Positions 14,182-24,133 of a stretch of 40,643 bases of DNA are shown in pieces. The translations under genes were made by a program, and so were the position numbers. Source of the DNA: Desulfobacterales bacterium. Its GTDB lineage: Bacteria > Desulfobacterota > Desulfobacteria > Desulfobacterales > JAHDSC01. The number at the start of each line of letters is the position of its first letter. Position 1 is the first letter of the stretch. The notes below the pieces were generated by a model that was given only the letters and a program-made list of their open reading frames with translations, ran no database searches and had not been told where the DNA came from. The stretch is taken from positions 1 through 40,643 of the forward strand of contig JAHDSC010000065.1 in assembly GCA_018432925.1 (NCBI GenBank), in the 5' to 3' direction.

Positions 14182-14904
14182 ATGGAAGACATCCAAAAAA
14201 AGAATGAAGACACAAAAAAAAGGCTGATCGAGGCGGCGGGAGAATTGTTCGCCCGGCGCGGGTTTCGTTCGGCAACGGTCAGGGAGATTTGCAGCCTCGC
14301 CGGCGCTCACGTCGGTGCCGTGAATTATCACTTCCGGGATAAAGAGGGGCTCTATGAGGCTGTTCTCGAGCATTCCCACCAGCTGGCGATGCGCCGATAC
14401 CCGCCCGACCTGGGACTTGGAAATGGAGCGACACCGGAGGAGAAACTTCGAGCATATATCCATTCGTTTCTTTTGCGAATACTGGCCGAAGGATTTCCCG
14501 CCTGGCATGGAAAACTCATGGCACGGGAAATCTCGGATCCGACCGGCGCTCTCGGCCAGCTGGTGAAAAGTTCCATCCGGCCCCTTCATCTGTATCTGGC
14601 GGGTATCATCCGGGAACTGTTTCAGGAAGCGGATTCATCGAATGAAGAGGAAAGCGATGTCACCTTTCTCTGCGCGATGAGCATCGTTGGGCAGTGCCTG
14701 CACTATTTCAAGGGAAAACAAGTAATTGCGGCACTTAGCCCGAATGGTTTCGATCCCTTCCGAATCGAACGGCTCACCGATCACATTACCCGGTTTTCCC
14801 TCGGCGGTATCCGTGCGCTCCGATCCGCGGGAACCGGAGGAAGCGCAGTGAATCGAAGGTGCCTTCCGGAACGGGAAGGACCGCCTGGAGGCTCCAAGAA
14901 GTAA
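14182..14904 (+). CDS. TetR-family repressor of the CecR (YbiH/DUF1956) type
   Basis: A 240-residue regulator. The N-terminal TetR helix-turn-helix covers about residues 12-58 (KRLIEAAGELFARRGF, TVREICSLAG, VGAVNYHFRDKEGLY). The ligand/dimer domain carries CecR-type features: 'YIHSFLLRIL', 'LMAREISDPTGAL' and 'FLCAMSIVGQCLHYF'. E. coli CecR controls genes for membrane transport, which fits the RND pump downstream. The last ~25 residues (Gly/Arg/Pro-rich) are longer than usual. The ATG at 14182 has a weak site (AAGAGG). A perfect palindrome upstream suggests autorepression. The inducer is unknown. Confidence 0.9.
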   Translation: MEDIQKKNEDTKKRLIEAAGELFARRGFRSATVREICSLAGAHVGAVNYHFRDKEGLYEAVLEHSHQLAMRRYPPDLGLGNGATPEEKLRAYIHSFLLRILAEGFPAWHGKLMAREISDPTGALGQLVKSSIRPLHLYLAGIIRELFQEADSSNEEESDVTFLCAMSIVGQCLHYFKGKQVIAALSPNGFDPFRIERLTDHITRFSLGGIRALRSAGTGGSAVNRRCLPEREGPPGGSKK

Positions 14905-14955
14905 AATGGAAGCGGTCATCTTCAGAAAAAAGACAATAAAGAAAGAGGTTCGCCC

Positions 14956-15777
14956 ATGGAATCCAGAATCGCACAGTCCATCGCACTCAAGTATCATCCC
15001 GTTGCCGTCCTTCTTGCGGACGAAAAGCCGCAAAATGCCCTGCAATTCAAAAAAGGCAAGTGGGGCTGCGTGATGTTCATGTTTGCCAATGCCGCCAAGG
15101 GAAAAACCGTTGCCTTTGACCGCGAAACATTCGGCTGCTGGGGAGGCGGTGTTGGGCTTGGTTTTGGTAACGCCTACCTGAATTTTCCAGGCGGAGTGGA
15201 GTGTTTTTCCTACTTTCTTTCTTCCGGAAACATCCAATGGGAAAAGGGGAAGGCGGTTGCCGGGGCCCTGGAGGGAAGCGCGGGAAAGGCGTTTGCGGAA
15301 GATTTCCTTCATGGAGAAGCCTATGTAGAGACGCCTCAACTGGTGGAACAATTTATCAAGGATCTTCCCATCACGGAAATCAAATCCAGATATTTGCTTT
15401 TCAAGCCCCTTTCGGAAATCGATCCGGCAAACGAACAGCCCGAAACAACCGTTTTTGTCGTTGATCCGGACCAACTGTCCGCACTGGTGATTCTTGCCAA
15501 TTATGGGAGAGAAGGGATGGAAAACGTGATTATCCCATGGGCCGCGGGGTGCCAGACCATCGGCATCATTCCCTTTCGGGAGGCGAAGGCCCAAAGGCCC
15601 CGGGCTGTTGTGGGGCTGACGGACATATCGGCCAGAAAATATGTTCGGAATATTCTGGGCGCGGAATTTCTTTCTTTCGCCATGCCATGGAAAATGTTTC
15701 TGGAGATGGAGGGTAAAGTGGAGGGGAGTTTTTTGGAAAGACATACCTGGCAGTCTCTTCTGAAATCCCGTTCGTGA
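14956..15777 (+). CDS. DUF169-domain protein
   Basis: A 273-residue cytoplasmic protein of the DUF169 family, common in archaea and anaerobic bacteria. Recognisable parts are the start 'KYHPVAVLLADEKP', the 'GKWGCVMFMFANAAKGKTVAFDRE' block with 'TFGCWGGGVGLGF', the central 'KPLSEID' with 'ETTVFVVDPDQLSALV', and 'PRAVVGLTDISARKYV' near the end. Several conserved Cys residues (CVMF, FGCWGG, AGCQTIG) suggest a metal or cofactor site, but no function is established. The ATG at 14956 has AAAGAGG upstream. It lies 51 bp after the TetR gene and probably shares its promoter. Confidence 0.88.
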   Translation: MESRIAQSIALKYHPVAVLLADEKPQNALQFKKGKWGCVMFMFANAAKGKTVAFDRETFGCWGGGVGLGFGNAYLNFPGGVECFSYFLSSGNIQWEKGKAVAGALEGSAGKAFAEDFLHGEAYVETPQLVEQFIKDLPITEIKSRYLLFKPLSEIDPANEQPETTVFVVDPDQLSALVILANYGREGMENVIIPWAAGCQTIGIIPFREAKAQRPRAVVGLTDISARKYVRNILGAEFLSFAMPWKMFLEMEGKVEGSFLERHTWQSLLKSRS

Positions 15778-16192
15778 ATATTTTTTGAAAACCGGTTTCG
15801 AGGAATTTTTCCATGAGACTGAAAAACCGTACGCGATTTCGAGGAAAGTATTTGTAAAAATTCCGATCCCGAGGAAGCCCTGTGAACGATGATATTCCGG
15901 CATGAGACGACCTTGCGCGGGCCAACCGGGGAATTCAATGAAAAAACGAAGCTCACCGGAAACTCTGCCGGTTGATCGTTCGACCGCTTTTCAATCCCGG
16001 ATGAGGAAAAGCCGATATGCACTGTATAAGAGATTTTTCAGTCGGGAAACCGTTCGCCGGCTATGCGGAACGATAAGATTTTTAACCAGCGGCAACTATG
16101 CAATCCGGTTTTCGTCCGCATGACTTCTTAAGAAATCCCATGGCTGCGGGGCTGCCTGGATTCGCTTATTATCACTGTTTTGGAGGTATTTG
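15778..16192. other. Intergenic region before the RND operon
   Basis: This 415-bp gap holds no credible gene. A 9-base motif, TTCGAGGAA, occurs at 15798-15806 and 15838-15846, and a variant CCCGAGGAA at 15868-15876. The cecR-type palindrome found at 14146 is not repeated here. The RND promoter must lie in the region, but no good -35/-10 pair is evident. Confidence 0.4.
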
Positions 16193-17419
16193 ATGCAACG
16201 GAACAAGAGCAATAATCAACCGATTCAATGGACGATGGCTTTGGTGGTGCTGGCAAGCCTTCTTTTGACGGGAGGCTGCAACCGAGGGCACGAACCGTCG
16301 GCCGCACCGGCCCCTGTCCCGGAAGTGGTCACGTTGACCATCGAACCGCGGCCGGTTGAGCTGACCACTGAGTTGCCGGGTCGCACGTCTGCATATCTTG
16401 TCGCGGAAATCCGGCCCCAGGTCAACGGTATCATTCAGAAGCGGCATTTCCAGGAGGGATCCGACGTCAAGGCCGGCCAGTTGCTTTACCAGATCGATCC
16501 CGCTCCGTTTCAGGCGGCGTTTGATTCGGCACAGGCCACCCTGGCCAAGGTGCAAGCCAATCTGCCTTCCATCCGGTCCAGGGCCGAGCGATACAAGGAT
16601 CTGTCGGCGGACAACGCCGTCAGTCGGCAGGACTACGACGATGCCGCGGCATCTATGGAACAGGCCATGGCCGAAATTGAATGCTGGAAGGCGCAGGTTG
16701 AAACGGCCCGCATTAATTTGGACTACACCCGTGTCACAGCGCCTATTTCCGGACGAATCGGGAAATCCAGCGTCACCGACGGCGCGCTGGTGACGGCATA
16801 TCAGCCGATGGCCCTTGCAACCATTCAACAGATGGACCCCATTTACGTGGATGTAACCCAATCTTCCACCGAGTTGCTGCGTTTGAAACGCAACCTCGAA
16901 ACCGGTCGTCTCAGCAACGATCAGGAAAACGGAAGAGCGGTCCGTATCCTACTGGAGGACGGAACACCCTATCCCATGGAAGGAAAGCTGCAATTTAGAG
17001 ACGTTACGGTGGACCCCGCCACCGGATCGTTCTCTCTGCGTATCGTTGTTCCGAATCCTAAGTATCTGCTTCTTCCGGGGATGTTCGTTCGGGCGGTCGT
17101 GAAAGAAGGGAACGCCGAACAGGCCATTCTTGTCCCCCAGGAAGGAGTGACTCGCAATCCAAAGGGAGAGCCCATCGCGTTCATCGTGGATGACACGGAC
17201 ACGGTCCGGCAGCGAATGCTGACGCTGGATCGCGCCATCGGAAACCAATGGCTCGTTTCATCGGGCCTGTCGGCCGGAGACCGTCTGATTGTTGAAGGCA
17301 TGCTGAACATTCGACCCGATACCGCCGTAAAGGTCGTTTCCTTCGATAACCACAAGACCGGTCCGGAAGATGAAAATACAGCCTCCCGTGCGCGCAATCG
17401 AACGGACGGAGGCGTGTGA
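16193..17419 (+). CDS. RND efflux periplasmic adaptor lipoprotein (AcrA/MexA type)
   Basis: A 408-residue membrane-fusion protein joining an RND pump to an outer-membrane channel. A lipoprotein signal ends at TGGC (Cys29). The barrel-sandwich begins 'AEIRPQVNGIIQKRHFQEGSDVKAGQLLYQID' (residues 71-102), then a short alpha-hairpin (about 105-165) and the second lipoyl half 'LDYTRVTAPISGRIG'. The beta-barrel and membrane-proximal parts follow ('VTVDPATGSFSLRIVVPNP', 'LLLPGMFVRAVV'). The ATG at 16193 has GGAGG 6 bases upstream; the TTG one codon earlier is less likely. Its stop overlaps the pump gene start by one base. First gene of a three-gene pump operon. Confidence 0.95.
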   Translation: MQRNKSNNQPIQWTMALVVLASLLLTGGCNRGHEPSAAPAPVPEVVTLTIEPRPVELTTELPGRTSAYLVAEIRPQVNGIIQKRHFQEGSDVKAGQLLYQIDPAPFQAAFDSAQATLAKVQANLPSIRSRAERYKDLSADNAVSRQDYDDAAASMEQAMAEIECWKAQVETARINLDYTRVTAPISGRIGKSSVTDGALVTAYQPMALATIQQMDPIYVDVTQSSTELLRLKRNLETGRLSNDQENGRAVRILLEDGTPYPMEGKLQFRDVTVDPATGSFSLRIVVPNPKYLLLPGMFVRAVVKEGNAEQAILVPQEGVTRNPKGEPIAFIVDDTDTVRQRMLTLDRAIGNQWLVSSGLSAGDRLIVEGMLNIRPDTAVKVVSFDNHKTGPEDENTASRARNRTDGGV

Positions 17420-20400
17420 TGCTGTCGAAATTTTTTCTGGATCGTCCGGTTTTCGCGTGGGTCATCGCAATCATCATGATGCTGGCCGGCGGTCTGGCCA
17501 TTTATAATATGCCCATTTCCCAGTATCCGCCGATCGCTCCTCCATCGATCGCCATTGATGCGTTTTACCCCGGGGCCTCCGCCGAAACCGTCGAAAACAG
17601 CGTCGTTCAAATTATTGAACAGAAAATGACCGGCTTCGACAAGTTGTTATACATGACCGCAACCAGCGATTCGCGAGGCTCCGGAAGGATCGAACTGACC
17701 TTTGCTCCGGGCACGGATCCGGACCTTGCATGGTCCCAGGTCCAGAACAAACTCCAGCTCGCCATGTCGAGCCTGCCGGATGTGTTGCAGCGCCAGGGCG
17801 TCAAGGTCAGCAAATCCACCCGTAACTATTTGATCATCGTCGGCCTGATCTCGGAAGACGGGAGCATGGATGGAAATGACCTGCGGGACTATACGCAATC
17901 CAACATCGAGAAAGTGCTGGCACGGGTACCGGGGGTCGGTGAAGTGGAAAGCTTCGGCACCCAGTATGCCATGAGGATCTGGCTTAACCCGAATAAACTG
18001 ACCAATTATAAGCTGACGGTCGAAGACGTTATCGCGGGATTGCAGGCTTACAACGTGGAGATTTCCGCCGGCCAGTTGGGTGGAATGCCGGCGGTGGAAG
18101 GCCAGCGGCTGAATGCCTCGATCATCGTTCAGAATCTGCTGAAAACTCCGGAAGAGTTCGCGGCGATCCCGCTGCGAATCAATCCGGATGGGTCCATCGT
18201 GTATCTGAGAGATGTGGCGCGCACGGAGCTGGGAACCGAAAGCTACGAAGTGGTAGGAGAGTTCAACGGCCTGCCCAGCGCTGCTTTGGCCGTTCGCCAG
18301 GCTGCCGGAGCCAATGCGCTGGATACCGCCGACGCGGTTCGGGCGAAGATGGAGGAACTTTCTCAGTATTTTCCTCCCGGCATGAAGGTAATCTATCCCT
18401 ATGACACCACGCCCTTCGTGAAGGTGGCCATCAAAGAAGTGATCAAGGTTCTGTTCGAGGCGATTCTGCTGGTTTTTCTGGTGATGTTTCTATTTCTCGG
18501 TAACTTTCGGGCCACCCTGATTCCCACGCTTGCGGTTCCGGTGGTAATCCTGGGAACCTTTGCCGTGCTGGGATTTTTCGGTTTCTCCATCAACATGCTG
18601 ACCATGTTCGCAATGGTGCTTGCCATCGGTCTTTTGGTGGACGACGCCATCGTGGTGGTGGAAAATGTGGAGCGGGTGATGCATGACGAGGGGCTTTCGC
18701 CCAGAGAAGCCACCCGGAAGTCCATGGAAGAAATTACCAGCGCGCTTATCGGTATCGGGCTGGTGCTGGCTGCCGTGTTCGGTCCCATGGCTTTCTTCGG
18801 TGGGTCCACCGGCGTTATCTATCGCCAGTTTTCCGTAACCGTTATCGCGGCCATGCTGCTATCGGTGGCGGTGGCTCTGATTCTGACGCCGGTGCTCTGT
18901 GCATCGCTGCTCAAACCGGTTGCCGCAGGGCATGAATCCTCAAGAACCGGATATTTTTTCTTTCGATCTTTTTTCCGCTGGTTCAACCGGGGGTTCAATT
19001 GGGGCAGGGACCGCTATCAGGGTATCGTCGCCCGAATACTCGGACGCAAGATACGTTTCCTGGTTATTTACGTTCTGATCGTGGCGGCCCTGTGGGTTTT
19101 GTTCCAGCGAATGCCCACCGCCTACCTCCCCGATGAGGACCAGGGCATCATGTTTATTCAGGCGCAGTTGCAGGCGGGTTCGACGCTGGAGCAGACGGAA
19201 CGGGTTCTGGAGGAGGCGCGCGCCTATTTCCTGGAAAACGAAAAAGAAGCGGTGGAATCCGTGATGACAATTGCCGGTGTAAGCCTCGCCGGCGGCGGGC
19301 AGAACATGGGACTGGGTTTTGTCCGAATGAGGGATTGGGATCTGCGCGAGCGGTCGGATCTGAAAGTGAAGGCAGTGGCGAATCGTGCCATGGCGCGGTT
19401 TTCGAAAATGCGCAATGCCAGAGTCTTTGCTTTTGCGCCGCCGGCGGTTACCGAATTGGGCCATTCCGTTGGATTTGACTTTCAATTACAGGACCGAGGC
19501 GGATTGGGTCATGCGGCCCTGATGAATGCCCGAAACCAGTTGCTCACCCGGGCCGCTGAGGACCACCGCCTGACCCGCGTACGTCCCAACGGAATGAATG
19601 ATGTACCCCAGTACCGCATCGACGTGGATTGGGAAAGAGCCGGAGCCCTCGGGGTCCCCATCAACTCCATTCATACCGCCATCTCGGCGGCTTTCGGAGG
19701 AGCCTATGTCAATGACTTCATTCAAGGGGGACGGGTCAAGCGTGTCTATGTTCAGGCCGATGCGCCCCATCGCATGCTACCGGGCGATCTGGAACGACTT
19801 TACGTCCGCAATCAAGAAGGAACCATGACTCCGTTCACATCCTTTGCCTCCGGTTACTGGACCTACGGGGCGCCTCGATTGGAGCGCTTTAACGCGTTTC
19901 CATCCATGAATATCCTTGGAGAGGCCTCAGCCGGAAGAAGCACGGGGGAGGCGATGCAGGCCATGGAGGAAATCGTCGCCGAGTTGCCCAACGGGGTTGG
20001 ATTCGATTGGAGCGGCATCTCCTTCCAGGAACGAATGGCGAGATCTCAGACCGGCTTGCTTTATGCCTTTTCCATGATTGTGATTTTTTTGTGCCTTGCG
20101 GCCCTGTATGAAAGCTGGACCGTTCCGATTTCCATTATGCTGGCTCTTCCGCTTGGAGTTATCGGGGGGGTGATCGGCTCGACGCTACGCGGATTTCCAA
20201 ACGATGTCTATTTTCAAATCGGATTGCTTACGGTTCTGGGTCTCACCACCAAGAATGCGATTCTGATTGTCCAGTTCGCCATGATTCGAATCCGGGAAGG
20301 AATGGGGTTGATTGAAGCGACGCTGGAAGCCGCCAAATTAAGGCTGCGCCCCATTGTTATGACCTCGCTGGCTTTCGGTTTCGGCGTTCTGCCTCTGGCG

Positions 20401-20604
20401 ATTGCCACGGGAGCCGGAGCGGGGGCGCAATCCGCAATTGGCACCGGCGTTCTGGGCGGGATGATCACCGCAACCTTCCTGGCGATTTTCTTCATTCCTC
20501 TTTTCTATGTGATGGTGGTTCAATTGTTTGGACGAAAAAAAGCCGCCTTTTCGGTAGATTCCGGTCCGGATCCGGAAGCCCGGGTGTCTAAAGAAGGAAA
20601 TTGA
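17419..20604 (+). CDS. RND efflux pump, HAE1 (AcrB/MexB) type
   Basis: A 1061-residue inner-membrane proton/drug antiporter of normal family length. The start 'MLSKFFLDRPVFAWVIAIIMML' is typical. The proton-relay aspartate pair lies in helix 4 (IGLLVDDAIVVVENVERVM, near residue 406), and the partner lysine in helix 10 (GLTTKNAILIVQFA, near 944). Two large periplasmic loops with porter and docking domains are present, with 'PTAYLPDEDQGIMFIQAQL' opening the second half. It belongs to the hydrophobe/amphiphile exporter class rather than the heavy-metal class. The start codon overlaps the adaptor stop (TGATG), and a GTG just before is an alternative. It works with the adaptor and the outer-membrane factor that follow. 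Confidence 0.97.
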   Translation: MLSKFFLDRPVFAWVIAIIMMLAGGLAIYNMPISQYPPIAPPSIAIDAFYPGASAETVENSVVQIIEQKMTGFDKLLYMTATSDSRGSGRIELTFAPGTDPDLAWSQVQNKLQLAMSSLPDVLQRQGVKVSKSTRNYLIIVGLISEDGSMDGNDLRDYTQSNIEKVLARVPGVGEVESFGTQYAMRIWLNPNKLTNYKLTVEDVIAGLQAYNVEISAGQLGGMPAVEGQRLNASIIVQNLLKTPEEFAAIPLRINPDGSIVYLRDVARTELGTESYEVVGEFNGLPSAALAVRQAAGANALDTADAVRAKMEELSQYFPPGMKVIYPYDTTPFVKVAIKEVIKVLFEAILLVFLVMFLFLGNFRATLIPTLAVPVVILGTFAVLGFFGFSINMLTMFAMVLAIGLLVDDAIVVVENVERVMHDEGLSPREATRKSMEEITSALIGIGLVLAAVFGPMAFFGGSTGVIYRQFSVTVIAAMLLSVAVALILTPVLCASLLKPVAAGHESSRTGYFFFRSFFRWFNRGFNWGRDRYQGIVARILGRKIRFLVIYVLIVAALWVLFQRMPTAYLPDEDQGIMFIQAQLQAGSTLEQTERVLEEARAYFLENEKEAVESVMTIAGVSLAGGGQNMGLGFVRMRDWDLRERSDLKVKAVANRAMARFSKMRNARVFAFAPPAVTELGHSVGFDFQLQDRGGLGHAALMNARNQLLTRAAEDHRLTRVRPNGMNDVPQYRIDVDWERAGALGVPINSIHTAISAAFGGAYVNDFIQGGRVKRVYVQADAPHRMLPGDLERLYVRNQEGTMTPFTSFASGYWTYGAPRLERFNAFPSMNILGEASAGRSTGEAMQAMEEIVAELPNGVGFDWSGISFQERMARSQTGLLYAFSMIVIFLCLAALYESWTVPISIMLALPLGVIGGVIGSTLRGFPNDVYFQIGLLTVLGLTTKNAILIVQFAMIRIREGMGLIEATLEAAKLRLRPIVMTSLAFGFGVLPLAIATGAGAGAQSAIGTGVLGGMITATFLAIFFIPLFYVMVVQLFGRKKAAFSVDSGPDPEARVSKEGN

Positions 20605-20605
20605 A

Positions 20606-22033
20606 ATGGTAAGGGATATGATAAGGAAAATAATTTTACCGGGGATCGTGCTGACCTTTTGTCTTTCCGGCTGCACCATGATTCCGGAATATTCCCGCCC
20701 GGGCGCGCCGGTTCCCGTGAAGTGGCCGGATGGCCCGGCGTATCGAGAGAGTCGATTGCCATCGATCCATCCGGTTGCCGCCGATCTTCCCTGGAGGCAA
20801 TTTTTTACCGATGACCGGCTTCGGGAGGTAATCGTTTCCGCGCTGGAGAACAACCGCGATCTGCGGATCGCCGCTTTGAATGTCGAGAGAGCAAGGGCCT
20901 ATTATCGTATTCAGCGTGCGGAGCTGTTGCCCACCGTGGATGCCACCGGCAGCGGGTACAGGGAACGCGTACCCGCCGACCTTTCCAGCACCGGCCGCCG
21001 GACGACCATGGAGGAGTATCGGGCGGATCTGGGGATCAGTTCCTGGGAGATCGATTTCTTCGGGCGGATCCGGAGTCTGGAGAAACGGGCCCTGGAGGAA
21101 TACCTCGCCACGGAGGAGGCCCGCCGGAGCGCTCAGATTCTGCTGATATCGGAAGTGGCCAACGTCTACCTTACACTTGCGATGGATCGGGAAAACCTTC
21201 AATTGGCCCGTTCCACCCTCGAGGCGCAGCAGGCCTCCTACAATTTGATTCGACGGCGTTTTGAAGTTGGAATCGCACCCAAGCTGGATCTTCGGCAGGT
21301 TCAACAGAGAGTGGATGCGGCCAGGGTGGATGTCGCCCGATACACCGAACTGGCGGCTCAGGATGAGAATGCCCTGAACCTGCTCGCGGGCAAACCTGTT
21401 CCCGCCGTACTGTTGCCGCAAGGTTTAAGCGCCGTCACTCCCCTGCCGGACGTTTCGCCGGGGATGTCTTCCGAGGTTCTTCTGCTTCGTCCGGATATTT
21501 TACGGGCCGAGCGTCTTCTCCAGGCCTCCAATGCGGATATCGGCGCGGCCCGGGCCGCGTTTTTCCCTCGTATTTCGCTGACGACCGCCTTCGGGACCGC
21601 AAGCGATGATCTGTCGGGGCTCTTCAAGTCCGGTTCGGATACCTGGATGTTCGCTCCCGGGATCACCCTGCCGATTTTTGATCCCCGCATATGGGCTGCG
21701 CTACGGGTGAGCAAAGCGGAGAGAGAGATCGCTCTGGCCCGATATGAGGGAGCGATTCAGACGGCGTTTAAGGAGGTAGCCGATGCCCTTGCCACCAAGG
21801 GGACCGTGGGGGATCAAATAACGGCTCAGGAATCCCTGGTGGAAGCCACGGCCGAAACCTACCAACTATCCTATGCCCGTTATGAAAAGGGGAGCGATAC
21901 CTATCTGAGCGTACTGGACGCGCAACGATCCCTCTATGCGGCCCAGCAGGGACTCATCGCCATCCGCCGGGCAAATTTTGCCAATCAGGTGCGACTTTAT
22001 GCGGTATTGGGGGGAGGCGGAGATTTGAACTAG
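20606..22033 (+). CDS. Outer-membrane efflux lipoprotein (OprM/NodT family)
   Basis: A 475-residue trimeric outer-membrane channel subunit. A lipoprotein signal with LSGC (Cys23) is followed by 'MIPEYSRPGAPVPVKWP', the usual NodT start. Two repeats of the TolC-fold are present (about 70-260 and 275-470), with 'ELLPTVDATGSG', 'DLGISSWEIDFFGRIRSLEKRALEEYLA' and 'LRPDILRAERLLQASNADIGAARAAFFPRISL' in family positions. It starts 1 bp after the RND pump stop and completes the tripartite pump. ATG 20618 is an alternative start. No clear terminator separates it from the convergent MacB-type permease gene. Confidence 0.95.
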   Translation: MVRDMIRKIILPGIVLTFCLSGCTMIPEYSRPGAPVPVKWPDGPAYRESRLPSIHPVAADLPWRQFFTDDRLREVIVSALENNRDLRIAALNVERARAYYRIQRAELLPTVDATGSGYRERVPADLSSTGRRTTMEEYRADLGISSWEIDFFGRIRSLEKRALEEYLATEEARRSAQILLISEVANVYLTLAMDRENLQLARSTLEAQQASYNLIRRRFEVGIAPKLDLRQVQQRVDAARVDVARYTELAAQDENALNLLAGKPVPAVLLPQGLSAVTPLPDVSPGMSSEVLLLRPDILRAERLLQASNADIGAARAAFFPRISLTTAFGTASDDLSGLFKSGSDTWMFAPGITLPIFDPRIWAALRVSKAEREIALARYEGAIQTAFKEVADALATKGTVGDQITAQESLVEATAETYQLSYARYEKGSDTYLSVLDAQRSLYAAQQGLIAIRRANFANQVRLYAVLGGGGDLN

Positions 22034-22190
22034 TGGCATCCGTTTACTACTTCGATTGGAAATAAACGAGGGATGGATCCTGCGATCGAAGCATATCGCC
22101 GGATTTGAAGTCTGGAAACCGATCTTCACCTTCCCATCCGATCGACAGGGAAAACGGGTGATTTTCCGAGGAAGAACAAAAGCGAGAAAT

Positions 22191-23401
22191 TTATTCATGG
22201 CGCAGCGCTTCGATCGGGTCCAGACGGGCGGCCTGACGAGCCGGGAAGTAGCCGAAGACAACGCCGACCGCGGCGGAAAATACGAAGGCAACTGCAACGA
22301 TTCCCGGGTTCAATACAAAGGGAACCGAGAGAAGGCGCGCACCGACGACGGCCGCCGCGAGCCCGAGAATAATGCCGATCACTCCGCCGAACGAAGACAG
22401 GACCACGGCTTCCACCAGAAACTGCATCAGCACATCCCTCGCAAGGGCGCCGATGGCGAGCCGGATGCCGATTTCCCGCGTCCGTTCGGTGACCGATACC
22501 AGCATGATATTCATAATACCGATGCCGCCGACCAGCAGGCTGACCGCCGCCACCGCACCCAGCAGCCCCGTAAGCACACGGGTCGTCCCCGTCATTGCGC
22601 TGACGAGTTCCTGCATATCATTGACATGGAAGTCATCGTCTTGACCCGGCGCGATGCGGCGAAGCTCGCGCATCAGCCGTTCGATATTCTTTTTGACTTT
22701 TTCGGTGGAAATCCCGTCTTGGGCCGAAATATAGATGCCGCCGATATCCGTGTTTCCCGCGATACGTCGCTGGACCGCGCGAAGCGGGAGAAGCACAAAA
22801 TCGTCCTGGTCCGAGCCGAAGCCGGACTGCCCCTTCGATTCAAGCACACCGACCACCTGGCAGGAAAGCTTTCCCAGGCGAATGGAGTCGCCCAGTGGGT
22901 TCCGATTGCTGAAAAGTTCTTTCCGCACGGTTGATCCGATGATACATACGGTTTTTCCGGCACGAAGCTCTCCGTTGGTGAACCGTCGTCCGTCTTCCAG
23001 AGGCCAGTCACGCACCTGAAGGTAAGCATTCGTGCTTCCGATGACCGCGGTAGACCAGTTTTGATTGCCGCTGATGGCTTGCACGGCTTGGGATGCCACC
23101 GGTGCCACGGCGGCAAGTCCGGAGATTTCCCTGGATATTGCTTCGGCATCGCCCATCTTAAACATATCGGCGGTTGAGCGTGTTCCCCCCGGTCCACGAC
23201 CTCGCTGCCCGGGTCTGACATGCAGCAGATTGCTGCCGAGACTGGAGATTTCGGCGGAAACCTGCTCGGTGGCTCCGCCGCCCAGGGTTACCATGGTGAT
23301 GACTGCGGAAACTCCGATGACGATTCCCAGAATGGTCAGCGATGAGCGCATCACGTTTCGTCGGATCTCACGCAAGGCCAGCAAAAGCACATTCCAAAAC
23401 A

Positions 23402-23402
<1 letters not shown>
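22191..23402 (-). CDS. MacB-type ABC transporter permease (FtsX domain only)
   Basis: A 403-residue permease with four transmembrane helices: one near the N-terminus (about 18-40) and three at the C-terminus (from about 280, 'LLGAVAAVSLLVGGIGIMNIMLVSVTERTREIGIRLAIGA'). A large periplasmic MacB_PCD domain (about 45-250) lies between them. The motif TERTREIGIRLAIGA and the ending 'PARQAARLDPIEALRHE' are diagnostic. Unlike E. coli MacB, the ATPase is a separate gene, which ends where this one begins (1-bp overlap). MacB transporters work as mechanotransmitters, pushing periplasmic substrates out through TolC-like channels. Last gene of the minus-strand operon. Confidence 0.95.
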
Positions 23403-24129
<727 letters not shown>

Positions 24130-24133
<4 letters not shown>

